The notes beneath the pieces are model-generated. The model was not told the DNA's origin, made no database searches, and saw only the letters and a program-made list of their open reading frames with translations. A DNA stretch of 20,495 bases from Fimenecus sp045655645 (lineage in GTDB: Bacteria; Bacillota; Clostridia; Oscillospirales; Acutalibacteraceae): contig JAZOPS010000012.1 in assembly GCA_045655645.1 (NCBI GenBank), forward strand, positions 1 to 20,495, in the 5' to 3' direction. Position 1 is the stretch's first letter; each line of letters starts with the position of its first letter. Below are positions 12,183 through 19,441 of this stretch, piece by piece. The position numbers and the translations under genes are program-made.

Positions 12183-12568
12183 ATAACTTAATAGGACAAA
12201 CATTCAATCGTCTTACAGTTCTTGAAAGAGTAGAAGGGGGCAAAAAGGGTTGTAGATGGCTTTGCAAGTGTAGTTGTGGCAATGAAAAAATCGTTTATGG
12301 TCATTATTTAAAGAATGGTCATGTAAAAAGTTGTGGTTGCTTAAAACAAAAAAATGGTACAAAACCTCCACAAATAATGATAAATGCAACGGATGACGGA
12401 TTTCTTGCTCTGCGAATAGGCATTATAAATCAAGCCTGTAACGATTGGCGTAATGGCAGTAGACAATACAGAGCGACAATAGAAAAGTTTTTGTTATCAG
12501 ATTGGGGTCAGTTCATATCAGGTGACATGGGCGAAGCAATTATTAAAAACTTAAAGGAAGGAAGATAA
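12179..12568 (+). CDS. zinc-finger protein, AP2/HNH-associated N-terminus fused to a phage helical domain
   Basis: 129 aa. Residues 1-58 follow the pattern Gly-Gln-Thr-Phe-Asn-Arg-Leu-Thr-Val, then Trp-Leu-Cys-Lys-Cys-x-Cys-Gly, ending Ser-Cys-Gly-Cys. This zinc-binding module normally precedes AP2 or HNH domains in homing-type phage proteins. Here it is joined instead to a helical segment (~75-125: Ile-Glu-Lys-Phe-Leu-Leu-Ser-Asp-Trp-Gly-Gln-Phe) of a kind found as separate small phage proteins. It looks like a fusion. DNA binding is likely, but no nuclease motif is visible. Confidence 0.8.
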   Translation: MNNLIGQTFNRLTVLERVEGGKKGCRWLCKCSCGNEKIVYGHYLKNGHVKSCGCLKQKNGTKPPQIMINATDDGFLALRIGIINQACNDWRNGSRQYRATIEKFLLSDWGQFISGDMGEAIIKNLKEGR

Positions 12569-12573
12569 TCGGT

Positions 12574-12861
12574 ATGAAAGCAACAATTTATATTGACGGT
12601 GAACACAATACAGTTGAAGTGAAAGACAAAATCAAGTCTGTTCTTCCTGATGCAAATTATATGATTTTTGACCCTGCCGAGAGTAAGGATAAGGTTACAA
12701 ATTATGAACGAATTAAGAATATGAGTGTTGATGAAATGGCAGAACTTATTTCAAAAGGTGAATGTTATTGTTGCAAACAAACCACAGACCAATTTTGTGG
12801 AGAAATGACTTGCAAACAAGGTGTTAAACAATGGCTTGAAAGCGAGGTTGAAACAAAATGA
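12574..12861 (+). CDS. 95-aa hypothetical protein with Cys-rich C-terminus
   Basis: A beta-strand-led N-terminus (Lys-Ala-Thr-Ile-Tyr-Ile-Asp-Gly) is followed by a helix (Asp-Glu-Met-Ala-Glu-Leu-Ile) and a Cys cluster (Cys-Tyr-Cys-Cys, Cys-Gly, Cys) before Gly-Val-Lys-Gln-Trp-Leu-Glu. The C-terminal part resembles a recurrent clostridial phage motif (Met-Ala-x-x-Leu plus 4-5 Cys plus x-x-Trp-Leu), probably zinc-binding. AAGGAAGG ribosome site. Function unknown. Confidence 0.75.
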   Translation: MKATIYIDGEHNTVEVKDKIKSVLPDANYMIFDPAESKDKVTNYERIKNMSVDEMAELISKGECYCCKQTTDQFCGEMTCKQGVKQWLESEVETK

Positions 12862-13190
12862 CAGATATTAAAGAACTTGTTCAGGAATTAGAATACGCAA
12901 ATTATCATTGTACAAGCAATAAAGGTAAAAAAGCAATCAATGATGCTATTGAAACTATCAACCGACTCCAAGCAGACTATGACGGCTTGAACGAAAGATT
13001 TAATGATTTGCTTGATGAGGTTGTTTTCACACCTAACAGAATTAAACACACCAAAGCCGATGCAATCAAAGAGTTTGCAGAGAGGTTGAAAGAAAAACAA
13101 CAGACTTTCACAGGTGATGAATATTTTTACAAATTCATTTACCTAATTGAAATCGACAACCTTGTAAAAGAAATGGTGGGTGAAGGTTGA
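12858..13190 (+). CDS. 110-aa coiled-coil phage protein
   Basis: ATGA overlap with the previous gene. Helical throughout, with Ala-Ile-Glu-Thr-Ile-Asn-Arg-Leu-Gln-Ala, Lys-Ala-Asp-Ala-Ile-Lys-Glu-Phe-Ala-Glu-Arg-Leu and Ile-Asp-Asn-Leu-Val-Lys-Glu-Met. These are stock segments of a small coiled-coil protein found in many clostridial phage early regions. Function unknown; probably a partner or scaffold. Confidence 0.8.
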   Translation: MTDIKELVQELEYANYHCTSNKGKKAINDAIETINRLQADYDGLNERFNDLLDEVVFTPNRIKHTKADAIKEFAERLKEKQQTFTGDEYFYKFIYLIEIDNLVKEMVGEG

Positions 13191-13324
13191 TGCACGATTT
13201 AGAAATTAAAATTCTCGTAACACTATTATCAGTAGTATCAATTATCCTTGCAGACCATTGGTTGCAAAAAATAATTTCAGCAATGTTGATTGTAATATGC
13301 ACGATAATACTTTTTAAATGTTAA
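13190..13324 (+). CDS. 44-aa protein with two membrane segments
   Basis: The start shares one base with the previous stop (TGATG). Hydrophobic helices at ~6-20 and 28-42 are separated by a short polar turn with His-Trp-Leu-Gln-Lys; the tail is Phe-Lys-Cys. The ribosome site is GAAGG. No family recognised. Confidence 0.55.
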   Translation: MHDLEIKILVTLLSVVSIILADHWLQKIISAMLIVICTIILFKC

Positions 13325-13342
13325 AACAAAGGAGTGACAACA

Positions 13343-13588
13343 ATGCAGAATGAATGGATAAGTGTTAAAGACAGATTACCTAACAGAAGTGGACAGTATT
13401 TGTGTGCAAGTGGTTCACAGTATATAAAAACTGCTTGGTTTTCTAAAAATTTATACAAGGTAGATAAATACGAGTTTGCAGACAAAAAAGGCAAAAGTGG
13501 TTTTTATAACTATGATAGTGAATGGGGTTATTATGAACCTGATGTTGACTATTGGTTACCAATACCTAAATTACCGAAAGGGGAATAA
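13343..13588 (+). CDS. DUF551 protein
   Basis: 81 aa. It has the DUF551 signature: Glu-Trp-Ile-Ser-Val-Lys-Asp-Arg-Leu-Pro at the start and Val-Asp-Tyr-Trp-Leu-Pro-Ile-Pro at the end. The family is common in phage early regions; its role is unknown. ATG 13343 is chosen because AAAGGAG lies 8 nt upstream; a GTG at 13334 sits inside that ribosome site. Confidence 0.9.
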   Translation: MQNEWISVKDRLPNRSGQYLCASGSQYIKTAWFSKNLYKVDKYEFADKKGKSGFYNYDSEWGYYEPDVDYWLPIPKLPKGE

Positions 13589-13590
13589 AT

Positions 13591-13782
13591 ATGCAGAATG
13601 AATTGAAACCTTGTCCGTTTTGTGGGGGGAAGGCAAATTTAAAAGAGAAATATATTCACGGTGTTGCTAATCGTAAAAATTATTGGGTTGTATGCACAAA
13701 CTGTCAAATAAGAATACAAGATAGAAACAGCGTTGAAAAGGCAATAGAACAATGGAACAGGAGAGTTGACAATGCAGAATGA
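13591..13782 (+). CDS. Lar-family zinc ribbon protein (restriction alleviation type)
   Basis: 63 aa with Lys-Pro-Cys-Pro-Phe-Cys-Gly-Gly near the start, Val-Cys-Thr-Asn-Cys in the middle and Ala-Ile-Glu-Gln-Trp-Asn-Arg-Arg at the end, the full Lar-type pattern (two zinc knuckles and a C-terminal helix). The founding member, Rac-prophage Lar, modulates type I restriction; many phage homologues are untested. It begins Met-Gln-Asn-Glu, like the DUF551 gene before it and Met-Gln-Asn-Asp of the gene after. Confidence 0.9.
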   Translation: MQNELKPCPFCGGKANLKEKYIHGVANRKNYWVVCTNCQIRIQDRNSVEKAIEQWNRRVDNAE

Positions 13783-14107
13783 TATGAGAGATAGGCTTAT
13801 AGGTTTACTTGTAGATGCAAAAAGAGAGGGAAGTGAGCCATATCAAGCAGACCATCTTATTGAAAATGGTGTGATTGTACCACCTTGTAAAGTGGGCGAT
13901 ACGATATATGATATAAGCGAATTTTATGACGGAACAAATTCCCCTGAAATGTATGAATATAAAGTCAATCATATTGACTATATTGGGAACGGGAGAATGG
14001 AAATTGAGTTTATAACATATCCAGACAAGTGCTGGGGCAAAGTCCTCTTTTTCAACCGTAAAATAGCCGAACAAAAGTTAAAGGAAATGAGGGTTGAGAA
14101 TGGCTAA
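13772..14107 (+). CDS. 111-aa conserved clostridial phage protein
   Basis: Starts at ATG 13772 after AGGAGAG, overlapping the Lar-like gene by 11 bp; an upstream TTG is within the ribosome site. It has an N-terminal helix (Asp-Arg-Leu-Ile-Gly-Leu-Leu-Val-Asp-Ala) and a core of Val-Ile-Val-Pro-Pro-Cys-Lys-Val-Gly-Asp-Thr-Ile-Tyr leading into beta strands. This Pro-Pro-x-x-Val-Gly-Asp-x-Val-Tyr pattern recurs in many Firmicute phage early proteins, with no assigned function. Confidence 0.85.
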   Translation: MQNDMRDRLIGLLVDAKREGSEPYQADHLIENGVIVPPCKVGDTIYDISEFYDGTNSPEMYEYKVNHIDYIGNGRMEIEFITYPDKCWGKVLFFNRKIAEQKLKEMRVENG

Positions 14108-14408
14108 ATGTAACAAATGTCTGCATAAATATGTCTGTGAAATGAGAACTTGTGCAGAGTGTGTTGGTGGTTATTGTGATGAATGCCAACTTTATGATTA
14201 TAGCAACGGAAAGCCTGACATTGAGAATTGCGAAGACTTTATAAACGAAGAAAAACCTTTTAATGTGGTGAGATGTGGCAAGTGCATTTGGTACAACGAA
14301 GAAAAATTCATCTGCACCAATCCACATTGCACTAAAAGTTTTTATGGTTGCAGAGTTAATGAAAACCATTTTTGCAGTTATGGGGAAAGGAAGAATGATG
14401 ATGGCTAA
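14100..14408 (+). CDS. 102-aa Cys-rich zinc-binding protein
   Basis: ATG 14100 follows GAGGGTTGAG; a TTG two codons earlier is less likely. There are fourteen Cys: Lys-Cys-Asn-Lys-Cys at the start, Cys-Ala-Glu-Cys, Cys-Asp-Glu-Cys, Arg-Cys-Gly-Lys-Cys-Ile-Trp-Tyr in the middle and Cys-Thr-Asn-Pro-His-Cys near the end. It reads as two or three tandem zinc ribbons. It overlaps its neighbours by 8 bp on each side. Function unknown. Confidence 0.8.
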   Translation: MAKCNKCLHKYVCEMRTCAECVGGYCDECQLYDYSNGKPDIENCEDFINEEKPFNVVRCGKCIWYNEEKFICTNPHCTKSFYGCRVNENHFCSYGERKNDDG

Positions 14409-14607
14409 ACGAATTAAAGCTACACCAATTAAAAGCAAGACACTTTGTGAGAATTGTCAGGGTGACAATTACCATAACCGTTCAAAAATTAAAGATGGTG
14501 AGCCTTGCAAAAACTTTAAAAGAAAAGTTTGCTATATGAAAATCACCGAAAACTCACTTGCTTTCTTTGATAAGAACGGCAATATGACTTTTTGGATGAA
14601 CAAATGA
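14401..14607 (+). CDS. 68-aa Cys-containing hypothetical protein
   Basis: Three consecutive ATGs (14395, 14398, 14401) follow GGAAAGGAAG; 14401 has the best spacing. A basic start (Lys-Arg-Ile-Lys) leads to Leu-Cys-Glu-Asn-Cys-Gln-Gly, then Cys-Lys-Asn-Phe and Val-Cys, a four-Cys set that may bind one metal. The end is a beta hairpin (Asn-Gly-Asn-Met-Thr-Phe-Trp). No family recognised. Confidence 0.65.
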   Translation: MAKRIKATPIKSKTLCENCQGDNYHNRSKIKDGEPCKNFKRKVCYMKITENSLAFFDKNGNMTFWMNK

Positions 14608-14621
14608 AAGGAACTGATGTT

Positions 14622-14927
14622 ATGAAATGTTTCACAAAAAGACCAACGGCAAAACAAGACAAACTTATTAAAGAAGAATGTCGCAAAGAATTTTATAAAT
14701 TGCTTGACCAATATAATCGTGAATCTGCTGTGCAGGTGTTACATATTCTGCACTTTGATTTCGGTTTCGGTGAGCAAAGACTTTACAGATTTGTTGATAA
14801 GTTAAATGAAATGCAGAAACAACAGAAAGAAACCTATTTGTTAGAAGATTCTGATACTGCTTGGATATGTGAAAAGCAGTTGAAAGATGCAGGTTTTGAT
14901 GTTGATAAAATTTTGAAAAAGAGGTAA
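14622..14927 (+). CDS. 101-aa conserved phage protein
   Basis: ATG 14622 is chosen for AAAGGA 9 nt upstream; an in-frame TTG/ATG farther left lacks a site. Helical, with Lys-Glu-Glu-Cys-Arg-Lys-Glu-Phe-Tyr, Val-Leu-His-Ile-Leu-His-Phe-Asp-Phe-Gly-Phe-Gly and a C-terminal Asp-Thr-Ala-Trp-Ile-Cys-Glu. The order matches a recurrent hypothetical protein of clostridial phages; its function is unknown. Confidence 0.75.
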   Translation: MKCFTKRPTAKQDKLIKEECRKEFYKLLDQYNRESAVQVLHILHFDFGFGEQRLYRFVDKLNEMQKQQKETYLLEDSDTAWICEKQLKDAGFDVDKILKKR

Positions 14928-14933
14928 TGAATT

Positions 14934-15317
14934 ATGAAAAAAATAATCGCAATCGTACTTTGCCTTGTGGCAATCGTAACAATGTTTTCTGCTTGTTCAG
15001 AGGCAGAAAAAGTAAACTACAACGTAAGCAAACAAGCACAGTATTTTGAATGTTTGAGAAAAATCACGGTTTACAATGCAAGAACTGACACAATAATTCT
15101 TGAAACGGAAGGCTATATGGATATTTCAAACAACACTACAAGCGAATTGGTTGTTACTTGTAAAGTAGGTGCTAACGAGTATAAGAAGAATTATGTGTAC
15201 TTGAACGAGTGGACTATATATGTTGTAGAGGACATCACAGGTACATATACAGACCCTTATCATTACAAGATGTACTTCCACACAGAAATCTTGCCTGATG
15301 TTGAAATAAAACCTTAA
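14934..15317 (+). CDS. phage lipoprotein with beta-rich domain
   Basis: 127 aa. It has a lipoprotein signal: Met-Lys-Lys, a hydrophobic core and the lipobox Phe-Ser-Ala-Cys with the lipidated Cys at ~21. The mature part is beta-rich (Lys-Ile-Thr-Val-Tyr-Asn, Ile-Leu-Glu-Thr-Glu-Gly, Leu-Val-Val-Thr-Cys, Asn-Tyr-Val-Tyr-Leu), probably a sandwich. Small prophage lipoproteins can block DNA entry of related phages (superinfection exclusion). That role is a guess, weakened by the gene lying in an early lytic operon. Confidence 0.85.
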   Translation: MKKIIAIVLCLVAIVTMFSACSEAEKVNYNVSKQAQYFECLRKITVYNARTDTIILETEGYMDISNNTTSELVVTCKVGANEYKKNYVYLNEWTIYVVEDITGTYTDPYHYKMYFHTEILPDVEIKP

Positions 15318-15333
15318 ATGGAGGTGTTTGCAA

Positions 15334-15483
15334 ATGAAAAGCAAATTTAATTTGTTTATTGGAATTGTACTTTTTATGCTTGGCTCTGTTTTACTTTGTA
15401 AACAAGATGCAATTTGTGTTATAGATTTTCTTTTAGGATTTGTTAATTTAGCAATATTCTGTAGTGCTAACAAAAAGAGGTGA
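15334..15483 (+). CDS. 49-aa protein with two membrane segments
   Basis: A strong TGGAGGTG ribosome site precedes ATG 15334. Hydrophobic stretches at ~6-22 and 27-43 with a Lys-Gln-Asp turn between them and a basic tail (Asn-Lys-Lys-Arg). It lies directly after the lipoprotein gene, so the two may form an envelope pair. No family recognised. Confidence 0.6.
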   Translation: MKSKFNLFIGIVLFMLGSVLLCKQDAICVIDFLLGFVNLAIFCSANKKR

Positions 15484-15488
15484 TTACT

Positions 15489-15776
15489 GTGGATAGAGTA
15501 TCAAAACACGCTAAAATATGTGAACAACTTAACAAAACTTATGAGCAGAAAAATCACGATTACGGGAATTCTTTCGGTGAAACCTATAAGAAACTCGGTA
15601 TCATTTCTGCCGTTACAAGAATTTCTGATAAGTATAATCGCATCTGCTCTCTTGCTACTAAATCGGCAGATGAACGCAAGGTTAAAGACGAGAGCATTAA
15701 AGATACCTTGCTTGACCTTGCTAATTATTGCATTATGACAGTTATTGAGATGGAGGATGCTACCGATGAAACTTAA
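15489..15776 (+). CDS. DUF1599 / Nmad1 MazG-like protein
   Basis: 95 aa from GTG 15489, which has GAGGTG 6 nt upstream; a GTG at 15480 lies within that site. It has Lys-Asn-His-Asp-Tyr-Gly-Asn-Ser-Phe, Arg-Ile-Ser-Asp-Lys-Tyr-Asn-Arg and Asp-Thr-Leu-Leu-Asp-Leu-Ala-Asn-Tyr-Cys, the acidic and Lys/Arg helices of this all-alpha family. Relatives are linked to nucleotide pools or base modification in phages. It may dispose of unwanted NTPs; the substrate is not deducible. Confidence 0.85.
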   Translation: MDRVSKHAKICEQLNKTYEQKNHDYGNSFGETYKKLGIISAVTRISDKYNRICSLATKSADERKVKDESIKDTLLDLANYCIMTVIEMEDATDET

Positions 15777-15942
15777 AGAGTTAATGTATTGGCAAATTAG
15801 GGCAATTAGGTTAAAGCCTGTGCTTAAAGAATACAATAAAGCAGAAAAGCACAAAAAGAGAGCCGATGAACTTTATAAAAAATATTGTGAAATCTATTAT
15901 GCTAACGAGCGAGGTGACACCAATGAAACCACAAATAACTAA
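15766..15942 (+). CDS. 58-aa basic helical protein
   Basis: ATG 15766 follows TGGAGG by 9 nt and overlaps the previous gene by 11 bp. One long, Lys-rich amphipathic helix (Ile-Arg-Leu-Lys-Pro-Val-Leu-Lys-Glu-Tyr through Ala-Asp-Glu-Leu-Tyr-Lys-Lys-Tyr), with an Asn/Thr-rich end. No family recognised. Confidence 0.65.
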   Translation: MKLKELMYWQIRAIRLKPVLKEYNKAEKHKKRADELYKKYCEIYYANERGDTNETTNN

Positions 15943-16186
15943 AAAAACCATTCTCGACATTCAACCCGGTGACATTATCCGTGTGGAGTATGGTGCATAC
16001 GATAACTACTGCAACTTTGTGTTTATTGAGTGTAACCCATATCCTAAAAATTGCACTCGCATTACTGTTCGTTACGTTGGCAGTACAGAGCCATTTGATA
16101 TTTACGATTTGTCACCTATTGACAAAATTACATTCGATGTTATTGGGAAGGAGGCCGTAACTTATGACACTACACACAAAAATTAA
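15923..16186 (+). CDS. 87-aa hypothetical protein
   Basis: ATG 15923 is preceded by GCGAGGTGA. Beta-rich: Leu-Asp-Ile-Gln-Pro-Gly-Asp-Ile-Ile-Arg-Val-Glu is typical of a small barrel opening, then Phe-Val-Phe-Ile-Glu and Ile-Thr-Val-Arg-Tyr-Val-Gly. It overlaps both neighbours (20 and 23 bp). No family recognised; an SH3-like fold is possible. Confidence 0.7.
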   Translation: MKPQITKKTILDIQPGDIIRVEYGAYDNYCNFVFIECNPYPKNCTRITVRYVGSTEPFDIYDLSPIDKITFDVIGKEAVTYDTTHKN

Positions 16187-16361
16187 CAACGATGATGGGG
16201 AAATCCTATTAGCTTTTTGCGAAGAAAAACACGTTTCCGTGTCTGCTTTGCTTAAATCTCTTGTAGTGGATTTTCTCGATACAAGTGACAAAGAACACGT
16301 TGCATACATAATCAATGAAGCCAAGAAAATAAAACCGGGCAGACCGAAAATATATTATTAG
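16164..16361 (+). CDS. 65-aa ribbon-helix-helix-like protein
   Basis: A very good AAGGAGG site precedes the ATG. A short strand (Leu-His-Thr-Lys-Ile) is followed by helix, turn, helix (Val-Ser-Val-Ser-Ala-Leu-Leu-Lys-Ser-Leu-Val-Val-Asp-Phe-Leu), which resembles Arc/CopG-type DNA-binding dimers. A basic tail (Gly-Arg-Pro-Lys-Ile) follows. It could regulate nearby genes or bind the origin to its right. Fold by eye only. Confidence 0.65.
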   Translation: MTLHTKINNDDGEILLAFCEEKHVSVSALLKSLVVDFLDTSDKEHVAYIINEAKKIKPGRPKIYY

Positions 16362-16372
16362 GGGGTGAGAAA

Positions 16373-16621
16373 ATGCCGTGCTTTGATAAATATGAAGATT
16401 ATTGCAAAACATTATTCATTCGCTTTAAGTGTAAAAGATGTGGTTTTGAAGAATTTGAAACATTGGAAGATTGCGACCAAAGAACAGGTGATAGAGGAAA
16501 CTTTTTGCGACAATTATCTTTACCCAAAGGTTGGTATGATGATGATTACAGAAATGTTGCTTTATGTCCTAACTGTCGCAAGGCGTTTGATGAATTTATG
16601 AAGGGTGGTGTGGCAAAATGA
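16373..16621 (+). CDS. 82-aa zinc ribbon protein
   Basis: AGGGGGTGAG precedes the ATG. Four Cys in two knuckles: Phe-Lys-Cys-Lys-Arg-Cys-Gly-Phe near 20 and Leu-Cys-Pro-Asn-Cys-Arg-Lys near 65, with an acidic and Gly-rich insert between. A common form in small phage proteins of unknown function; DNA or protein binding is likely. Confidence 0.75.
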   Translation: MPCFDKYEDYCKTLFIRFKCKRCGFEEFETLEDCDQRTGDRGNFLRQLSLPKGWYDDDYRNVALCPNCRKAFDEFMKGGVAK

Positions 16622-16881
16622 CATACGAACAAGCATTAAATAAACTTGATGAAACTGTTATTAAAGACCGTAAACTTAAAGGGGTTTTATCAAAAGCACT
16701 TGATAAGCAGATACCGAAAAAAACAATATTTTGGGATGGTTGTCCACGAATTTATTTGTGTGGCAGTTGCCGTTATTGTATTGCAGGTGGAAATGACCCC
16801 AATGTGCCAATCATAACAGTTACTCTCAACCCATACTGTCCAAACTGTGGTCAGTTAATAGATTGGAGTGGTGTGGAATGA
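16618..16881 (+). CDS. 87-aa zinc-binding phage protein
   Basis: ATGA overlap with the previous zinc ribbon gene. An N-terminal helix (Tyr-Glu-Gln-Ala-Leu-Asn-Lys-Leu) is followed by Cys-Gly-Ser-Cys-Arg-Tyr-Cys and a C-terminal Tyr-Cys-Pro-Asn-Cys-Gly-Gln-Leu-Ile-Asp-Trp. The final motif is a rubredoxin-like knuckle frequent in clostridial phage proteins. Function unknown. Confidence 0.75.
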   Translation: MTYEQALNKLDETVIKDRKLKGVLSKALDKQIPKKTIFWDGCPRIYLCGSCRYCIAGGNDPNVPIITVTLNPYCPNCGQLIDWSGVE

Positions 16882-17048
16882 ACCTATACGCCTATATACT
16901 CGGTTTGATTTTAATTGTAATTGCAAATATAGGACTTGTGAGTGCAGGGGTTCATATAACGGATTGGCAATATTGGGTTATTTCAATTTCATTTATACTC
17001 GGTTCTTTTTTCATAAACCAATCAAACAAAATTAAATTTAGGAGGTGA
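16878..17048 (+). CDS. 56-aa protein with two membrane segments
   Basis: ATG 16878 in an ATGA overlap; an in-frame ATG at 16863 lacks a good ribosome site. Hydrophobic helices at ~4-24 and 31-48 with a His/Asp/Trp turn between them, and a basic C-terminus (Lys-Ile-Lys-Phe-Arg-Arg) predicted to be cytoplasmic. The end of the gene holds the GGAGGTG of the primase. No family recognised. Confidence 0.65.
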   Translation: MNLYAYILGLILIVIANIGLVSAGVHITDWQYWVISISFILGSFFINQSNKIKFRR

Positions 17049-17059
17049 AATAAAAATAT

Positions 17060-19441
17060 ATGATTGACATATCACAAATTAAATCACGAATTTCTTGTGT
17101 GGAGTTTGCTCAACGAAATAACATCCCTATCCGTTATTCGGGTGATAGAACTGTTTCACCTTTCCGTTCAAGTGCTAAAAATAAAACATCCTTTTGGTGT
17201 TTCGATGACCATTGGACGGACTTTGGTTCAGGTCAATCAGGTGATGTTATCGACTTTGCTGCATACTTATTATATAACGGTGACAAAGGCAAAGCCATTC
17301 GTGAACTTGCAAAGCTCACAGGTGTTGAAATATCATCCCCTGCTTCACAAGAATGGGTGAACTACACACAGAATCTTTGCCAAGAAATTCAATATTATCA
17401 CGAACAACTTACCGATGATGACCGAACATATCTGCACAAGCGTGGCATCACAGACGAAACTATCAATCGTGTTAAACTCGGCAGAACCTCAAATGGCAGA
17501 CTATCATTCCCCTATTGGAAAAATGGCTACATCTGTTATTATGCTACTCGCAGTATGCCCGGTGGTGCTTACCCTGACTCAAAATACAGAAAAATGCCTA
17601 TTGACGATTATAATGACCACACAATATGGGGTTTACATACCATTGACCGTGACCCTAATCGCAATTTATTAGTTATTGCCGAAGGTGCGTTTGATGCTCT
17701 GTCATTTGACCAAGAAAATTATGCAGTTATCTCGGCTATCACAGGATTTTTCTCTAAAGACCAATTACCTACTGCTCTCGGTATCGCAAAGTCATTCAAG
17801 CAAGTGTTCCTCGTTTATGATAATGACCTTGACACCAAAGCAGGTGAAAAGTTTACCGAGAAAATGGCAAAGATTTTGACCGAAAATCGCATACCATGCT
17901 TGATAGGTACTGTACCATTCTCACATAAATATAAGGATGTATCAGACTACTATGCCGATGGTAACTCACTTGCCGAGCTTATATCAAATGCCGTTGATGG
18001 TATCACCTTTCTTGCAGAGAAAATTACTGACCCACAAGAATTTGAAACCTTTGCACGTAGAGTATGCCGATATATGTCTGCTCCACAGGTTGATGTGTTC
18101 TTCGGTAAATTATCCACAGATTTACCCACAGAATTTCTTAAAACACTCCAAAAAGAGTGTAAGAAAGCACCACCTGATGACCTTATAGCGAAAGAAATAA
18201 TCTCGCAACACAAATTGTTGTACAACCCTAAAATTTCTTTCTTTGAGTATAATGGCAAGTGTTGGGATATGAAGGATGATACCCAAATTGAGCAGTATAT
18301 CTCTCAATCTCTTGGTATCTACTCCACAGGGCCTCGTTTGTCATCAATTCTGCGAGTTATTAAGTCTGCAACCGTTACAGACAAATTATTCAATATGAAC
18401 TCGGTTATAAACTTTATCAATGGTACTCTCGAACTTACCGAAACCGAACCATATTATCATTTCCGTGAACACTCTGATGCAGACTTGTGTACTTACTGCC
18501 TTGACTATCCATATATGCCTGATGCAGTATCACACGAATGGCTCTCATTTATCGACACAGTTACAGACAATGATGGTCGCAGAGCATCATTCTTACAGGA
18601 ATTTGCGGGGTATATCTTATTCCCGGACAACAGACTCCATAAAGCAGCCGTCCTTGTTGGTTCGGGTGCGAATGGTAAGTCGGTTTATTTTAACACTCTC
18701 GGTAACATATTCGGCTTTCAAAATGTGCAACACATTGAAGCATCAGAACTCGCAGATAAGTTCCAACTTATTAACTTGCAATCTGCTATGCTCGATATAT
18801 CAGAAGAAGTTAAGAACGATATTACCCATAGTGAAGCTATGATTAAAAAAATTGTTTCAGGTGACACACTTTCTGCTTGTCATAAGGGTAAACCATTTAT
18901 TAACTTTAAAGCGAGAACCAAACTGATTTTATCTCTCAATAATTACCCGAAATTCTCTGACAAATCAGACGGTATCACTCGCCGTTTATCATTCGTTGAG
19001 TTTCCCCTTAAATTTGTGGAAGTTCCCAAAGAACCCCATGAGCGACTTATTGACAGAACCCTTGAAACTACTTTTGCCGAAAATTCGCATTTATCGGGTA
19101 TCTTTAATTGGGTGCTTGATGGGTATATCATGGTTCGTAGATGTGGTTACCTGACCGAAACTTATGAGCATCAAACTGTGCTGAACGAATTTAAAGAAGA
19201 TTCTGACCCAACTATTACTTTTGTTAAGGAATTTGAGCTTGAATATCGCATATCTTATTCAAGCCTTTATGACAAATATAAGTATTGGTGCGAAGATAAT
19301 GGCTATCGTCCTGAACCTTCTCGTTCTGCACTCCGTTCTATCGGTAAACACATAAAAACATTCCGCAAGGATATTGTTAAGGTCATGTCTAATGGTAATC
19401 GTTGGATTGAACCTGCTACCGAAACAGAACTAAAGAACTAA
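17060..19441 (+). CDS. replicative primase-helicase: TOPRIM plus D5-like SF3 helicase
   Basis: 793 aa, the main replication protein. Residues ~1-90 match the DnaG zinc-domain region in layout (Trp-Thr-Asp-Phe-Gly, Gly-Asp-Val-Ile-Asp-Phe) but lack the zinc Cys set. TOPRIM is at ~200-290, with Ile-Ala-Glu-Gly-Ala-Phe-Asp-Ala (Glu208) and Tyr-Asp-Asn-Asp-Leu-Asp (254-258). A D5_N region follows (~375-515), then the SF3 helicase with Walker A Gly-Ser-Gly-Ala-Asn-Gly-Lys-Ser (534-541), Walker B Met-Leu-Asp-Ile-Ser-Glu-Glu (577-583), sensor Ser-Leu-Asn-Asn and arginine finger region Thr-Arg-Arg (640-642). It would prime and unwind from an origin, probably the repeat region just downstream. GGAGGTG lies ~12 nt before the ATG. 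Confidence 0.95.
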   Translation: MIDISQIKSRISCVEFAQRNNIPIRYSGDRTVSPFRSSAKNKTSFWCFDDHWTDFGSGQSGDVIDFAAYLLYNGDKGKAIRELAKLTGVEISSPASQEWVNYTQNLCQEIQYYHEQLTDDDRTYLHKRGITDETINRVKLGRTSNGRLSFPYWKNGYICYYATRSMPGGAYPDSKYRKMPIDDYNDHTIWGLHTIDRDPNRNLLVIAEGAFDALSFDQENYAVISAITGFFSKDQLPTALGIAKSFKQVFLVYDNDLDTKAGEKFTEKMAKILTENRIPCLIGTVPFSHKYKDVSDYYADGNSLAELISNAVDGITFLAEKITDPQEFETFARRVCRYMSAPQVDVFFGKLSTDLPTEFLKTLQKECKKAPPDDLIAKEIISQHKLLYNPKISFFEYNGKCWDMKDDTQIEQYISQSLGIYSTGPRLSSILRVIKSATVTDKLFNMNSVINFINGTLELTETEPYYHFREHSDADLCTYCLDYPYMPDAVSHEWLSFIDTVTDNDGRRASFLQEFAGYILFPDNRLHKAAVLVGSGANGKSVYFNTLGNIFGFQNVQHIEASELADKFQLINLQSAMLDISEEVKNDITHSEAMIKKIVSGDTLSACHKGKPFINFKARTKLILSLNNYPKFSDKSDGITRRLSFVEFPLKFVEVPKEPHERLIDRTLETTFAENSHLSGIFNWVLDGYIMVRRCGYLTETYEHQTVLNEFKEDSDPTITFVKEFELEYRISYSSLYDKYKYWCEDNGYRPEPSRSALRSIGKHIKTFRKDIVKVMSNGNRWIEPATETELKN

